The notes below the pieces were generated by a model. That model did no database searches and was not told where the DNA came from. It saw nothing but the letters and a program-made list of their open reading frames with translations. 64,000 bases of DNA from Populus alba. Lineage: Eukaryota; Streptophyta; Magnoliopsida; Malpighiales; Salicaceae. Within the stretch, counting starts at the first letter, position 1, and the number at the start of each line of letters is the position of its first letter. Shown one piece after another: positions 13,027-25,271 of the stretch. Both the position numbers and the translations under genes were made by a program. The stretch lies in assembly GCF_005239225.2 (NCBI RefSeq), contig NC_133296.1, positions 16,371,046 through 16,435,045 of the forward strand, written 5' to 3'.

Positions 13027-14280
13027 CATAATTTAAAGTGATTTGTCTCTGAGTGCTCCTAAGAATCTTTCTTTCTAGATCCCAATTAAGTCCCCATTGT
13101 CCATATTCATCTCTGATAATAACATCTCTCCCACTTATATATTTTTGTCACAACCGAATCTCAAATTATTAAGGCAACATCCTAGGATCACGGGCACCCC
13201 ACAAGCTGACATGGTGATGTTTCATAATTTTCTAGACTCGCTTTCTGTTCTTCTTGTGTATTTCCTTAGACCGCCGGAATCAGTGAACGCTTTCTGGGGG
13301 ATAACAAAGACATGGAAAGACAAACAGAGCAGCTGCATAGATTAAACATTATCTGATAGTTAATTCAAATATTAGAGTGACGACTGGATCATAACGTAGC
13401 ATGCAATGGGAGTTGGATTTATAGGTTCAATCGGACATCCGGATCAAATAGTTGAAAAATCTGTGTGGCAATTCCTGCAGGGCAACTTGCTTGGCAAGGT
13501 CGTTAACAGGGGCTGGGCTAGTTAGTCAACAAACTTTGCCAAGATTCCATATATGCGTGATCAAAGGAAACAAATTTGCCTTAATGTCGCCAACACGTAC
13601 GACCAATCTGATGCTCGTTTGTGCTTCTAGCTCACGTTGTCGTCGACGATTTACAGGCTGATATTGCTGGTCCAGTAACCTTTTCCGAAGTTGCTGTGCC
13701 ACAGATCATGGATTCCAGCTTCTTAAAGAACAGTTGCAATACTCTGTGGTAAATTGGCAACAGCAAATTAGTCAATGCCATCTATCTATTCTGAAATTAA
13801 AGAGGAAAAACCAAATAAAAACAGAGAATTCCATTATTATTCTTGTGACCTTACTTCCATGTCCATATCTCTCGCTCATTATATTAGTGAATTACGTAGA
13901 TTTTGATTCCAGTGTAAAAGGTGCCCAAAAAATAAAGGGATTTTCTACCGTGTGTCTTTAGGTTGCGTTTGACTGTTGTTTCGAGATGGAAAAGATAAAG
14001 ATAAAGGAGGCAAATGAACTTGTCATAAGCTCACTCTAAAACTTTTCGCGAAACAAAATTATTTTATATATCTGTTATTATCTCTTTTAACTAAACACAT
14101 TTTTGCTCTTTTTTTTTGTATCTGTTTTGAGAATTTACCCTAACTGTTAGTTATAGAGTTGTTAAAATATTTAGTTACTTGAAAGATGAAAATTAACCTT
14201 TAATTGAACTAGATTAAAGATGAAAATTTCAATATGATTTTACTAGTGACAGGGAAAATTAGAGCATATATCTTGATCTA
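13027..14280. other. Intergenic region, no gene seen
   Basis: Short open frames occur (for example around 13097-13345 and 13452-13661) but none shows a recognisable domain or codon pattern. The right part abuts the FAR1-like relic and may belong to the same decayed element. Confidence 0.5.
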
Positions 14281-15190
14281 CTGCATGCCCACCTCTTTGA
14301 TTGGTATCGAAGACATGGAGATGTTGTTGTATTCGATACATCAGATATGATAAATTTTAATTTTAATGATATGCCTTTTAGTATTTTCGTAGGAGTGGAT
14401 AAAAATGGAAAGACTATGCACTTCTGCGCAATGAAATAACAAAAGCATTTCAGTAGTTGATGAAGGTAATTTCTTTCTATTTTTTATTTTTTATTTTAGT
14501 TTTGATGTTACTCGTGAAGAATTCTTACTTATTCAAAACTAATTTGCAGGCTCCTGCCTCTTCATTCGCCTCTGGTTGTCGACTTAATGCTGCTGCAAAT
14601 CCTCCTCCTGCAAAGACTTCTTCTGCCGTGACTTTGCTGGAAGTTTCTGCTTGCTTCTGTCGTGCATTTTCTGCTCTATTTTAGACATTTCTTATTATAC
14701 TATCTTGGTTCTCATCAAAGATATCGAACAAACATTGTTGCTGCTCTATTGATAATTTCTTGATGCAACATTGTATGGAGCCACAGAGTCAAGAGCATGT
14801 TGTCTTTTGGAACAGTGAATTTCTTTTTAGTCCTTCACAAATATTGTTTTAAAATTCATTCTATGTATTTTCCATTACACCATAACTTTCAGGAGAAATT
14901 GTTTCGTCCGGTGAAGAAGTTCATGACAAAAAACACTGGTGCTTTTGTGGGACGCCCTCCAAAGTCAAAGACAAAGGAACGTCCCTTGCAATAGAGAAAG
15001 GAAGGTGGAAAAGAGATGAGAAAACAAACAAGGGCTTGGAGGCCATGCAAGCATGCTGGTCGCAACATCACCACTTGTCCAGGGAAGGAGAATGTTAAAA
15101 CAGAGTGCTGGGATCCCAAAGAAAGCTAATAAGAGGAGGACAAATGATTTAGGACATGAAGTCTTGGATCCTGTTTTTTCTTCCTTGTAA
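14281..15190 (+). pseudogene. FAR1-related / Mutator-like transposase relic
   Basis: Frame 14281-14439 encodes HGDVVVFDTSD followed by DMPFSIFVGVDKNGKT. This matches the DDE-transposase core of FAR1/FHY3-related proteins and MULE transposases (family pattern YGDVVVFDTT...MPF..FVGVN.HG) and includes the first catalytic Asp. It then stops. About 450 bases on, 14893-15190 reads VGRPPKSKTKERP, an in-frame stop at 14992-14994, then CKHAGRNITTC. The latter resembles the GRPPK linker and CxxxGHNxxTC zinc knuckle at the C-terminus of the same family. The intervening DNA is unrecognisable and most of the protein is absent, so this is a decayed copy. A host FRS pseudogene and a Mutator element remnant cannot be told apart here. 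Confidence 0.6.
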
Positions 15191-15723
15191 AAAACCAACT
15201 ACTGCATCTTAATAAATGGATGAGACATTTTAGGTGACCGTAATGTCATCAGATGGGTCAGGTAATGGAAGGGAATTCAGGTCTTCTGTCAAGTCGTTCA
15301 TAATGGCACAGGGATTCACCGTATCTGTCCAGCTAGTTGCTAGCCACTGTGACCTCCTTCAACATTCCTGTCAAATCTGTCCATTTTCAGAATCTAGCTG
15401 TGGGATAGAAATATAAACCAGAAAAACTAATCACGTTGAAGAAAAGTCAAGTTTCAATCTTAATTTTACGGCTCAATTATAAGCCCTACTTGTGATTCCA
15501 TTACACAGTTGATAACCAGCAGGCAGCGTCTAAAATTTAAGTTTCATGAAGTCTTTATCCTTTCAAGAATCTTGGGAGGAGGAGAATTCCATCAGGATCA
15601 ACTGAATTGTCTATAAGCTCCAGTTTGATCATCAGTGATAGCATGTTGTTGAAGTAAGATGTTGATCATCAAGAATAAGAGCATTATGCAGCTTATATTT
15701 AACAGCCCGAGTTATCCACCCAG

Positions 15724-16012
15724 TCAAATCTTCTCCACGCATTCGATCATGGAGTGAATTCTCTTGTTACTTTCCATCCAAACATTATAGATAGGAGAGC
15801 ACAGGGCAAGCCTTGGCATAACCGATAAGAAGGAACATTTCTGCAAATTCTGTTTGGCCCATTGAAACCCTGAAAGAACTAACCCTTCAATTAATACAAC
15901 TTCTCTGCAATATAGAATTCCAAATATCTCGCATAAAGGGACATCCAATGAAAAGATGGTCTCTGTCTTCAGCAACATTGTTGCCTGCAATCGTATAAAT
16001 TCATCCTTTATC
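15724..16012 (-). mobile_element. LINE (non-LTR retrotransposon) C-terminal relic
   Basis: On the minus strand one frame reads AEDRDHLFIGCPFMRDIW, the zinc-binding reverse-transcriptase tail (zf-RVT) typical of plant LINEs. A second frame continues with RLALCSPIYNVWMESNKRIH, the downstream IYxxWxERNxRIH block of the same domain. The two halves lie in different frames, so at least one frameshift has occurred. No reverse-transcriptase core, endonuclease or poly-A tail is seen. It is a short fossil fragment on the 3' side of the RPT2-like gene. Confidence 0.7.
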
Positions 16013-16107
16013 TTTATCAATGTTCATGGATGCCATACTCTTTTTTTCTTTCATGTAATATTTATCAACGTCAAAGTTGTAAATATTCATAGTTGAATAT
16101 TCACCGA

Positions 16108-16435
16108 TACTAGAGTCAGGAATATTATAGGCAGACCATTAAAAACATAATACACTAAATTCTTATCAATTGAAGACAAAATCAACAATGCAGCCTACTT
16201 TAAATAGAATCCTTAAAATGTGATAATATCTTTTTTTTTTTTTTGCGTAAGCACTCCCAGATCATAAAATCTTTATCAACCAATTAGGGTTATTAGTGAT
16301 TGTAATACCAAGTGACGACTCCTTAAACCGGACTTTTTTTTCTTCTATGAACAATATGTCAAATATATGTTCTTATCCATGAAATTTTTAAAGGTTACCA
16401 CCATGTCGAGTGCGACACTGAGTGACAGTCATTGT
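16108..16435. repeat. Dispersed repeat R2, copy 1
   Basis: Blocks shared in order with 29917-30224 include CTAGAGTCAGGAATATTATA, GTGATAATATCTTT, CGACT(C/T)CTTAAAC and (A/G)TGTCG(A/G)GTG(C/T)GACA. The copies are diverged but collinear over roughly 310-330 bp. Gene content is nil. An origin from an LTR-element end is possible but not shown. Confidence 0.7.
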
Positions 16436-16743
16436 GTCTCTTGTAAGTCTTGAACTCAAGATGCTACATGAAGGACTTGCCTTGATGCAAAACATGTGTA
16501 GGGAGCATATACCTTAAAAACAGGTTCTAATTCTTCAATGTGATATAGAGAGTGAGTTTTCTATTTAGTCTTTAAAAAGATCTCTCGTTGTCCTAGTGAT
16601 TACCCTCGTGAAGCAATATAGGGGCTTAGTAGGCAATGAGATCGCACATGTACCAATCATTTCAAGTTTAAGCACCCAATAAAAAATTGAGATTACACAA
16701 ACTTAAACATTAACTAAAAATCATTAGGAAAGCTGTTAGTTCT

Positions 16744-16980
16744 CTACCTAACCTACAAAGTCTAGTCTAAGTCTAGTCTAAGTATCTCTAGTGAATTCGC
16801 TATCCTGTTGTATCCTTAATTGCGGAAAGAGTCATTGTAGTGTCGCACCCTTGTAATTAAGGGTACGTCCACCTAACCTCCAAAGCCTAGTCTAAGTGTT
16901 TCTAGTGGAGTTGTTATCTTGTTGTATCTTTAATTGTAGGAAAAGTCGCTGTAGCGTCGCGCCCTCGTAATCATGGGTAC
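16744..16980. repeat. Two-copy imperfect tandem repeat of about 115 bp
   Basis: Copy 1 (16744-16866) and copy 2 (16869-16980) share CTAACCT.CAAAG.CTAGTCTAAGT, TTGTTGTATC.TTAATTG, AGTGTCGC/AGCGTCGC and a closing GGGTAC. Copy 1 has an extra internal GTCTAGTCTAA duplication. There is no coding signal. Confidence 0.8.
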
Positions 16981-17261
16981 AACAAAAGATTAAAGGTTTA
17001 TGCTATCTCAAATCAAACCTAAATGAAAATCTCAATTAAGTACTGCAATTATTTTAAAAAAACTTCTCGATCAATTTTTCCCTTCTAAAATATTTTACAT
17101 CAAATATGGATTACTTTCACTCACTATTAATCCAAATAAAGCAAGAAATCAAAGGGAAACAAAACATCACAACATAATTCAAGTGGATGATCCACCTGAT
17201 CAATCTACACATATCATCACACACATTCAATGGAAGGTAATTATCTAGCTAGTTTTAACTC

Positions 17262-19448
17262 CTAAGATATGGAGAACCTTCTCCTCCTAGGCTTGGTAGT
17301 ATCCACACCGATGTTATCATTAATATGAAAAGTATCTTTAGATCCATGCTTGAAAGGATTCAACTTCCCTAGTGTTTTCGACATGGATGAGAAGAAGGAA
17401 TGTTTTCGAGATCCAGTAGTCGTCGGAGGAGCTGCAGCTGCAATACTCTTAGTTGAACTCCCTGGATTCTTCTGCATGTCTGAGATGTAAAGCTTCATCT
17501 TCATAAGCTCTGACCGCAAGGCCTCATTCTCTCTGACAAGTGAAACATCAGACTGCAATTGACTCCTTGTTGCAACAGCATCAGGCTGGTCATCCACACC
17601 ACTCCTTAGTTTAAGCTGATCATAGTAGAGTGCATGCAAAACAATCTGTACTGGTAGTCTTTTGTTTTGAGAAGCATGGAGTCGAGCTTCATAGGACAGT
17701 TTCAATGGGTCCATGACACTGCAAACCTTCTCCCGTTCTATCTCATCAAGATTCGGATGAGCCTGCAATCACCACTCAAAACTATTACTTCTATGTCTAT
17801 TTTCAAAGGAACAAGCAGTGAAAAAAAGAGAGCTTAATTTGACAAGCATAGCTGATACAATTTCGGTGGTTTTACCTTTAGAAAGATGTCGATGGCACGA
17901 TATAGATCATCATCGACCTTTCTGGCTCCTTTTGGCACAAGAATAGCAATCCCATTGAATTTAGAAATGGTGAGTTCCGGATAGTTTGCAATCTCACCAA
18001 GATATGAGTCTACAGTTTTGGCAACCCTATGCATAGCTGCAGAATATGATGATCCCTTGAAATCAGCACCACCAAAAACAGCCATGTTCTTCTCCTTCTC
18101 CACGAATCCTGATATGATCTTCCTCACGTTATCCAGATCGAAAAGCCTCTCACCATCATAAGTGAAAGACATGACTAGCAGATCATCAACTGTGACATGC
18201 TCTAATATCACCGAGATTCGCTTCTCGAGCTCATTCTTGCAAGAATTTGAGGCGTTGACGAAGATAGCAGTACGGACAAGGCAGCAGAGGAAATTGATAG
18301 GGAAGGAAGCTTTCTCTGAGGGCAAGAGAGAGACTATTGATTGCAGAAGCTCGCGTTCACGGGCATGCAGATTGGGATCATCAGAATCGGAGGACTTGGT
18401 GCACTTGCCAGACTGATCTCGAACAAGATCTCGAAGATTTCTTTCTGTGTAAGTTATTAAAGCACTTGCTAAAGTTAGTGCTTTCGAGCCGCGTTTCTTC
18501 ATTCCAGACAGAATTCTGCCTATGAATTCAATGTCTAAAATAGACAACTCCACGGTCCACCAATTCGGTGGTGTTCTGCTTGGAAAGTTTGCCTCATTAC
18601 AAGCCTAATTAGAAGCATCAAATAAACATCAGTCAATCATTATTGTACTGCAATTTAACCCGATAATTTATGTTACACAAGCTACTAATTTACGTTAATC
18701 TAGCTAATACCTTAAGGCTAATGACATCGACACATCTTTGGACAATCTTGAGGTCTTCAGCCAAGGGAAGGAGATCTTCACAGGATTTTAAGACAACGAT
18801 GGCGCCGGAAAGGCTAGACAGGGCTACTTGAGCAAGGAAATCTTCAGTCCGACCAGCAAGATTGTAATCACAATACACATCAGTCATTTGAAGATACTCA
18901 GCAGCACAACGAAGGGCTGCAACGTTGTGAACTGTGATCTCAAAGTTAACACCATAGCAGAATTTAGCTGCTTTTTCGAAGATCTCAGGCCCTCCAGGTA
19001 TCCCAGACAGATCTATCTTTGTTAGGGCCGGTTCTTTTGATTCCAGTATTAGTTTTCTTATGTAGTTGCTCTTTGCCACTAGCATGAACTGCCACAAAGC
19101 AATCAAAGCATATGTTTAAGCACTAGCTGCTACTTTATTTCATTCATTAATTATTTTCTCACACCCCAACAAATTAATATATACAAGATGGGTTTCAGGA
19201 AAAAGAGAGTAGTATTTCCATACCTTATGCAGAGAAAAAGTGGTTTCACACACTACAACCACAACATCTGTAGGAATATCTTGAGAAAAGACCCTGAAGA
19301 AAAATTAGAAAGAAAGGCTGACAATTAGCAAGAATGTTTATGTAACCATATATAATCAATTACAGACAAGAACAAATTGTTAGTACCACCGGTCAGTTCT
19401 CTCCATGGCAAGAGAGAGCCTGCTGTTGCTTCTGACAGGAGTAGACAT
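17262..19448 (-). CDS. RPT2: RPT2-like BTB/NPH3-domain phototropism protein
   Basis: Plasma-membrane-associated signalling adaptor that works with phototropin and NPH3 in phototropism, leaf positioning and stomatal opening. Coding exons on the minus strand: 19448-19387, 19293-19224, 19088-18711, 18604-17876, 17762-17262. All have GT-AG boundaries and joining phases, and give 579 aa (Arabidopsis RPT2 is 593). A BTB/POZ domain (about 20-120; VFSQDIPTDVVV, SLHKFMLVAKSNYIRKL, AAKFCYGVNFEITVHN) precedes an NPH3 domain (about 184-460; NWWTVELSILDIEF, YTERNLRDLVRD, SFTYDGERLFDLD, LHASQNKRLPVQ). A coiled-coil segment (ENEALRSELMKMKLYISDMQ) follows, then the C-terminal KPRRRRFSIS. In the family the Ser in that tail is a reported 14-3-3 binding site. 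I start at Met 19448 because it opens the first exon in phase; Met 15 of the same exon is an alternative. Identity to RPT2 rather than another NPH3-family member rests on near-identical block sequence. Confidence 0.95.
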
Positions 19449-22389
19449 GTCTGCACAGTCTTATCTAAAGAAAGAGATCTTCAGATAAGGGGAGCATCCA
19501 TGTTGCGTTATATAGGAATATATGTTAACTGGATGGGTTGCTTTTTCTTAATCTCGTACTTATCTACAGTAGTACTTTCATTTTTTTTCCTTCCTCTAAA
19601 TATAGTTCTGCGGATGTTATCTTGAATATTTTAACCTAACTTGCTATGGACTATGTATTCTACCCTCTAGCTGGCAAATGGGCATTAATATTCCGCGACG
19701 ACAATTTTGAAAATATCAACAAGATTCTCAATGATTGTTTAAGAAAATAATACAAAAACTATCCCAAATAAGATTTGTACAATTAAGTCGTTTTGATTAT
19801 CAAAATCACAGTACAAAATGGCTCGGATTCCATGCAATATACTTTGGATTGATGAGATCTAACAACGAAATTCGAGATTCTAAAGAAAAGGAGAGGGGAG
19901 GAGGAAGATAGAGTGGGGAATTCAGTTTGATATTATGATAAGAATATGCAGAAAACATACAGGAAGAGGTCCATTTTTAAGATTATGATAGCTAAGCTGT
20001 TAAGTCATTACAATACAAATCCAAAATCCATACAGCGAAGAAAGAAAAAGGGCAGACAAAACCAAACCAAACCATTATTGGATGGAGGTCTCGAGATAAG
20101 TCTCTGCCACTCAAACAAGTGGTCACGACTTCTTCAGCTACCGCTGTCATAAAGTTTTGGCCAGTGAGCCACCACGTCGTCTTAAGGCATCCCATCCACT
20201 GCCGCTATAGGGCCAACACCAATCCACCCTACTTTTGACTGACATTTATGTTTTTCTTGCTGGCTTGGATAATTTAAGGTGGGCTCCCACTGTAATCATA
20301 TCTCCATCTACTCTCATCCACTATCACATCTACACGTGGCATATACTGCCACGTCGTCCACTCCTATTGAAGAAACTGGTGTTCATGAATTTTTATTTTT
20401 TTCTATAATCAAATGGGTTAGGCACTGGTAATGCAACCGCACCTGATACATTCGTGTTTATTTGATTTGCTTGTTTTTCTTAATAAAAAAATTAAACATG
20501 CAAAATTTTTACACATGATTTTTATACCAAAAAAAATATTAAGTGTAAATCAAGAAATTAATGCAATTATCTGATAAAATATATTAAGAATTATTTGTAC
20601 CAATAAAAAAACATTAATAATAACTAAAGACATAACAGGAAAAAATAAAAACATAAAAGTAAATTAAGATATTTAATCTTGGAATATGAATCTTCTATTC
20701 AATTGTGTTCAATGACTTTATTTTTTTATTTAATTAAATGATAAATAGAAATAAACACACATTAAATTAATTAAAAAAATAAAAAAATAAAGACATCATG
20801 CAAGGTTGCATTGGTTAAAAATGTAATCTAGAAATATATTTTTTTATTTTTAAAAATAAATTTCATCCATATAAAAAATTAAAAAAAATACAGATGAATT
20901 AAAATAATCTCTTCAAAAAATTAAATACATAAGAAATAATTAAAAAAAAGCTCTCGCTATTTAAAAGAAGATAAAAATAAAAAAAATGGTTATTCATTTA
21001 AATATAAATTAAAAAATTATTATTAAAAAATACATATAAAAAATCATCAATTTTTTTTTTTTAAAAAAAAAATATTAGGGAAAAGAAAGACAAAGGGAAA
21101 GAAAGAGGTCTGGCATTGTTGGACCTTCCTAAATAGGCCAGCATGCTTGGCCTATTTGAAAACAACATGAACGTGAGCCCTTCTTTAAAATGCTAACGGG
21201 GTAGGTGATATGTTGCTTGTCTAATTTTATTTTTTTTTAAAGCCAAAAAACATGTCATCTATTTTTCCCTAGAATTTGCCCACTATGATGACTAGAAAAT
21301 CAAGATTAATAGTTTTTTGATCGAGAAATTAGTTTTCAATATATTTTTAAACCAAAACACCTAGAAAAGACCTTAAACACTTTAATAAACTTATCAATGA
21401 TTTTAAACAACCTAAAAAATTGCACAAACAACCTAAAATCAACTTGAAACAAAAAAAATTATTCTCGAGCTTAGATCTGGTTGTTTAGGCAAGGTTAAGG
21501 TGAAAAAACACTCAAGTGTAACTCTTCTCACTAAATGAAACATGTTAATACCAAGATCAACCATGTTGATAGATAAAATTAGTGTCAATATCGATTTTCT
21601 CTCTCTACCACTGTAATAGAACAAGCTCTCTCTCTCTCTCTTATCAAATCATGAATTGAAAAATAATAAAAATAATATTTTGCACCATAATTGACTTGAA
21701 AAAACTAAGGGTTCAATTAAATGGTTATAATTTGAAAAGTAAGAAGATTAAATTGATTTTTTTACTATAACTATGAACCCACCACCACTCATTTTTTGCG
21801 CTTTTTCTATTTTGATTTTTTTTTTTATCAATTATATCCTTGGTCAACGAAATTGAATCGATTGCCTTTTAATTTAACCTTAAAAATGGGCAACGGTCCA
21901 AAAAAAAAAAGTGAGTATCAAAATAAAAAAATAAGAAGTTTTAAACACTGAATCCAATGCAAACAACATGGTGATTTCCACACACACACACACCTGATCT
22001 ATCATCAATTTCTGCATGCAAACATGTGTATATAATCCTAAGTAAAATACTAAATAGTTCAATTGATCAAGGTTGAATATTCACCATGATACATGACTCA
22101 TACGTGGCCTAATAATTAAATTGTATGTTTTTGTAGCTATATATTATGTTTTGATAAATAAATTAATAAATAAAATCCTCTAAAATCTAATCAATTTCTC
22201 AATTAGCGGTAGATTAGTTCTTTATTGACATTAATCATTAAATGATTGGTGGTTTTTTTTTTTTTTAAATCTAATATGAGATGAATAATATTATTGCTGC
22301 TCTCCAACAAATTGTAATGACTTTAGCTTGCTCTGGAATCACTTGAGGCCCTAATGACACAACTTTTTTTATTTTTTATTTTTATTATT
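19449..22389. other. Promoter side of RPT2-like gene, then AT-rich intergenic DNA
   Basis: There is no supported gene. The first few hundred bases should include the 5' UTR and promoter of the minus-strand RPT2-like gene. From about 20400 to 21100 the sequence is extremely AT-rich with many A and T runs. The short open frames are shadows of low-complexity DNA. Confidence 0.6.
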
Positions 22390-22560
22390 AATATGGGTAT
22401 TTGAATCAGCTTGCGTACATCTCAACTAATTTTATAGGCGTTGAAGTTAACAATCATATAAGTATTTAATGATTCTGAGGTTTGCGAGGCTTGAATTTAT
22501 GATCTCTAAAAAACAAATCTAGAATCCTGATCCGTTAAATTACAGCTTTTAGAGTTAGCA
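22390..22560 (+). repeat. Dispersed repeat, diverged copy of the 'GTCCAGGCCAG' family
   Basis: It has the block CAGCTTGCGTACATCTCAACTAAT, then GCTTGAATTTATGATCTC. These line up with the CAGCTTGCGCGCACCACGACTAAT and GATTTGAATCTAGC blocks of the copy at 62598. It is strongly diverged, so assignment is moderate. Confidence 0.5.
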
Positions 22561-22919
22561 AACATCTTTTAATGAAAGGGGTGGAGCTTCTTCAACCTAT
22601 GGAAAAAGGTTAAGTAAATTAGCAGACAAGGTTAAAACGACGACGATGATGATATTTGACAAACAAACATTAAAAACCTAAAAAATGCATTTTTTCTTTG
22701 ACATAATTTTTGTCAAGCCAAACATGGTCTTAAGGCCCTTCATAGGCTTAGCTCAGCCACACAAGCTGGGCTTTTTAACATGGCGAGAAACTAACGCTAA
22801 TCCTAAGAAAAATAAATGGGCCTTTTTTTGCGAGCAAATGAAATGGAATAGGCGTAGCACAAGCAACCCAAGCCTCTTTAGAGACCATAAGGCCTTGAAG
22901 GCCGAATCTACTAACAAGA

Positions 22920-23600
22920 ACCTTCAATGGTAAAAATACAAGTCCAGACTACTAGACTTCGGAACTCTGCTACACCGGTTTTGGTTTTGTTGTGGAGAGA
23001 CTGCACAATTGCTGCTCATGGTTTGAAGACCTCTGTTGGTGTGGCTCTCGGTTATAACAAGGAAGATGAAGCTGCTGCTTTGTTGAAGATCATGCTGCTG
23101 GTCCTGTGGTTCTTGGCTACTGGAGTTCACGACTAATACAAATTAAGGAGATGAATAACAGTTGTTGTTCGTTGCTGGAGGAGGACAGTCAGCTGGCGAG
23201 GAGCAAGAAGTGGTCTTGTTGTTGAACAGAGAAAGAGGATGCTGCAGCTTTGACATCAGTCACTGGTAACGGTGTTGTTGTTTGTGCTCCTTGGTGAGCA
23301 GAAAGAAGATGCTGCCGAAGCTAGATATTGCTGGATGTGTAGCTGTCCAATTCTGTCAGGCTACTGATCTTGAAAGCTGCTGCTCATGGTGCTGGTGCAG
23401 AGAGGTTTGCTGCTGCTGGTGGTTCTTCAAAAACTGCTACGGAGAACAATTGCTTACGGAGGCTGTTTTGTTTCAGGCTGGAAAAAACAAGGAAAAAGAC
23501 TGTTGCAGTCTAGGTTGGGAGGCAATAGATATGGCAGCGTTCATCTCCCTCTCCAGGCTACTTGAGTTAGGGTTTTGTGGGATTTTCATAGGAGAAAAGA
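22920..23600. repeat. CTG/GCT-rich low-complexity region
   Basis: Scattered CTG/GCT triplets make short open frames (for example 22927-23136) with repetitive Ala, Leu and Val codons and no recognisable domain. It stands out from the AT-rich surroundings. It may be the leader of a decayed retroelement, since repeats and a gag relic follow, but that is conjecture. Confidence 0.4.
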
Positions 23601-23929
23601 GGAGGTTTTAGGGCTCATGGGTTAATGAAATCTCGACCCATGATGTTGAGGAATAAATCTCAACTATTCATAGAAGCTAAGGATAAAATGTTCTGTCCGG
23701 CTCTCAACTACCAAAAAAAGAACACAAGGCTGTTTTTGTAAGTAGAGCAGTGCTGGATAGTGTTTTTGAAAGAGAATCTGCGTTTATTTTTAGTTCAATA
23801 TATAAAACTTGGAATTCTGGATTAAAGTTAAATACAAGTATAGGTAAGTTGACATGATATTTGTGTAGTTTGGTGAAGAGGTGATGGAGCAATTAGGGTT
23901 AAGAAGTGGGTATTTGGGCATCATTTTCT

Positions 23930-24560
23930 TTTATTTTTTAGAAGACAATGAATAGTAAAATTATAGTTTTTTTTAATTTGGTCCTTGAACATTTGAAACT
24001 TTACAATGAAGCCCCCAATTAGCCTTAATCTTTCAGATTCCTTGCAATTTCACCCTTGGGCTTAGTTGGACCCTTAAATTTCAGCTTTTTTTTAACAAAG
24101 TGGTCATTGGTTTTGAATTTCTTCAATATGGTCCTCAGTTGAACTTCACACTTCAAATTTCTTTCAATTAAGTCACTTATTGCACCAAATTAGCTTTTCA
24201 AAGTTTTAATTGTGTCTCTAATATTTCAATATTTGCGAATTGATCTGATTTAGGTCTTTGAACTTGATTTTTCTTCAATTGAGTCCTTGATTGAATCCAT
24301 AAAACCTATTAGAAATTTAATTAAGTCCTTAAACTTAATAATTCTTTCAATTTTTGCCCAATTGACTTTCAAAACTCAATTTTTCTTCAATTAAATCCTT
24401 AAATAAGTCAATTAAACCTGTTAGAAGTTTAATTAAGTCCTTAAAATTAATTAATTCTTCTAATTTTTGTCAAGTTTAGATTTCAACCTTAACTTTCTTT
24501 CCGTTAAGTTTTTCTTCAACTTGTTGTGTCAAAATATCCTAATTTGATCATTCTTCTAAC
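23930..24560. repeat. Degenerate short-motif array (TTCAATTNAGTCCTTNA)
   Basis: The motif recurs with variation at about 24123, 24166, 24273, 24320, 24386 and 24427, spaced roughly 40-110 bp. Such 'AATTAAGTCCTT' phrases are common in plant LTR-element DNA. No protein is encoded. It lies next to the gag relic at 25 kb and may be its long terminal or untranslated region. Confidence 0.5.
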
Positions 24561-24974
24561 TTTTTGACTTGTTGCATTTCAAAGGCTTATCTCATTTTGT
24601 ATTGAAAATATTTTTAGAATTTTAATTTATGATGTTTTTGGATTTTTGAATAAAAAATACATTTTTTATAAAACAATTTCGAGGGATCTAAAATTGAGTT
24701 ATGATAGTAGCCAACACATTAGCACGTTTCATTGTAAGAGTAAGAGGTGTGGTACTCACAAGATTAGGGAATGTCGAACAATCATGGATGTTCCCCTTTG
24801 TGCTTCTTTTGGATGCGATATCGTTGAAGATTTATGGTATGACGGAGACTTTTCTTGTGTGTGGAAATGTGGGTGACTTTGTCTAGTTATGCTAGCTTTT
24901 TTCACTTTGATGTGATTATCCATCACATGTTTGATGCTAAAGAAATCTTCATTAGGGAGTGTGTATAACTTTTC

Positions 24975-25271
24975 CTATGTCAAATAGTTGTAGACTCTAT
25001 TGATCAGGGCTTTAGTAGTGATAGGTTCAAGTAGATCCTTCACACTTAGTGTTTTCTCGTTGAATCTCTTGAGATATGCTATCATGTTTTCATCATTTTG
25101 CTGTGTGACAACAAAGAGCTTTGTAATGCTCTTTTTGGTAGGAATGCTGATGTTGAAACGAGAGATAAGTTTCATGTAGAGATCTTGGAGACCTAGAATG
25201 GAGCCAAGTTTAAGGCTATAATACCACACCCTGACATATCCATGAAAAGTTGTGGGGAAAATCTTGCACAT
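24975..25271 (-). mobile_element. Ty3/gypsy gag relic
   Basis: The minus-strand frame reads CKIFPTTFHGYVRVWYYSL, then GSI.GLQDLYMKLISRF, then a KLF.VTQQNDENMIAYLKRFNEKTL block. This is the Retrotrans_gag pattern (FP.TL.G.A..WY..L.PGSI.SF.DL...F, L...Q...ESL..Y..RFN). The frame ends soon after, and no zinc knuckle or pol follows. Flanking DNA up to about 25900 may belong to the same element but is not recognisable. It is a non-functional fragment. Confidence 0.75.

Noticed and set aside
17834..17875. Extension of the RPT2-like exon into VKPPKLYQLCLSN
   Set aside because: This is intron sequence after the GT donor at 17875-17874; the AHPNLDEIERE continuation comes from the next exon.
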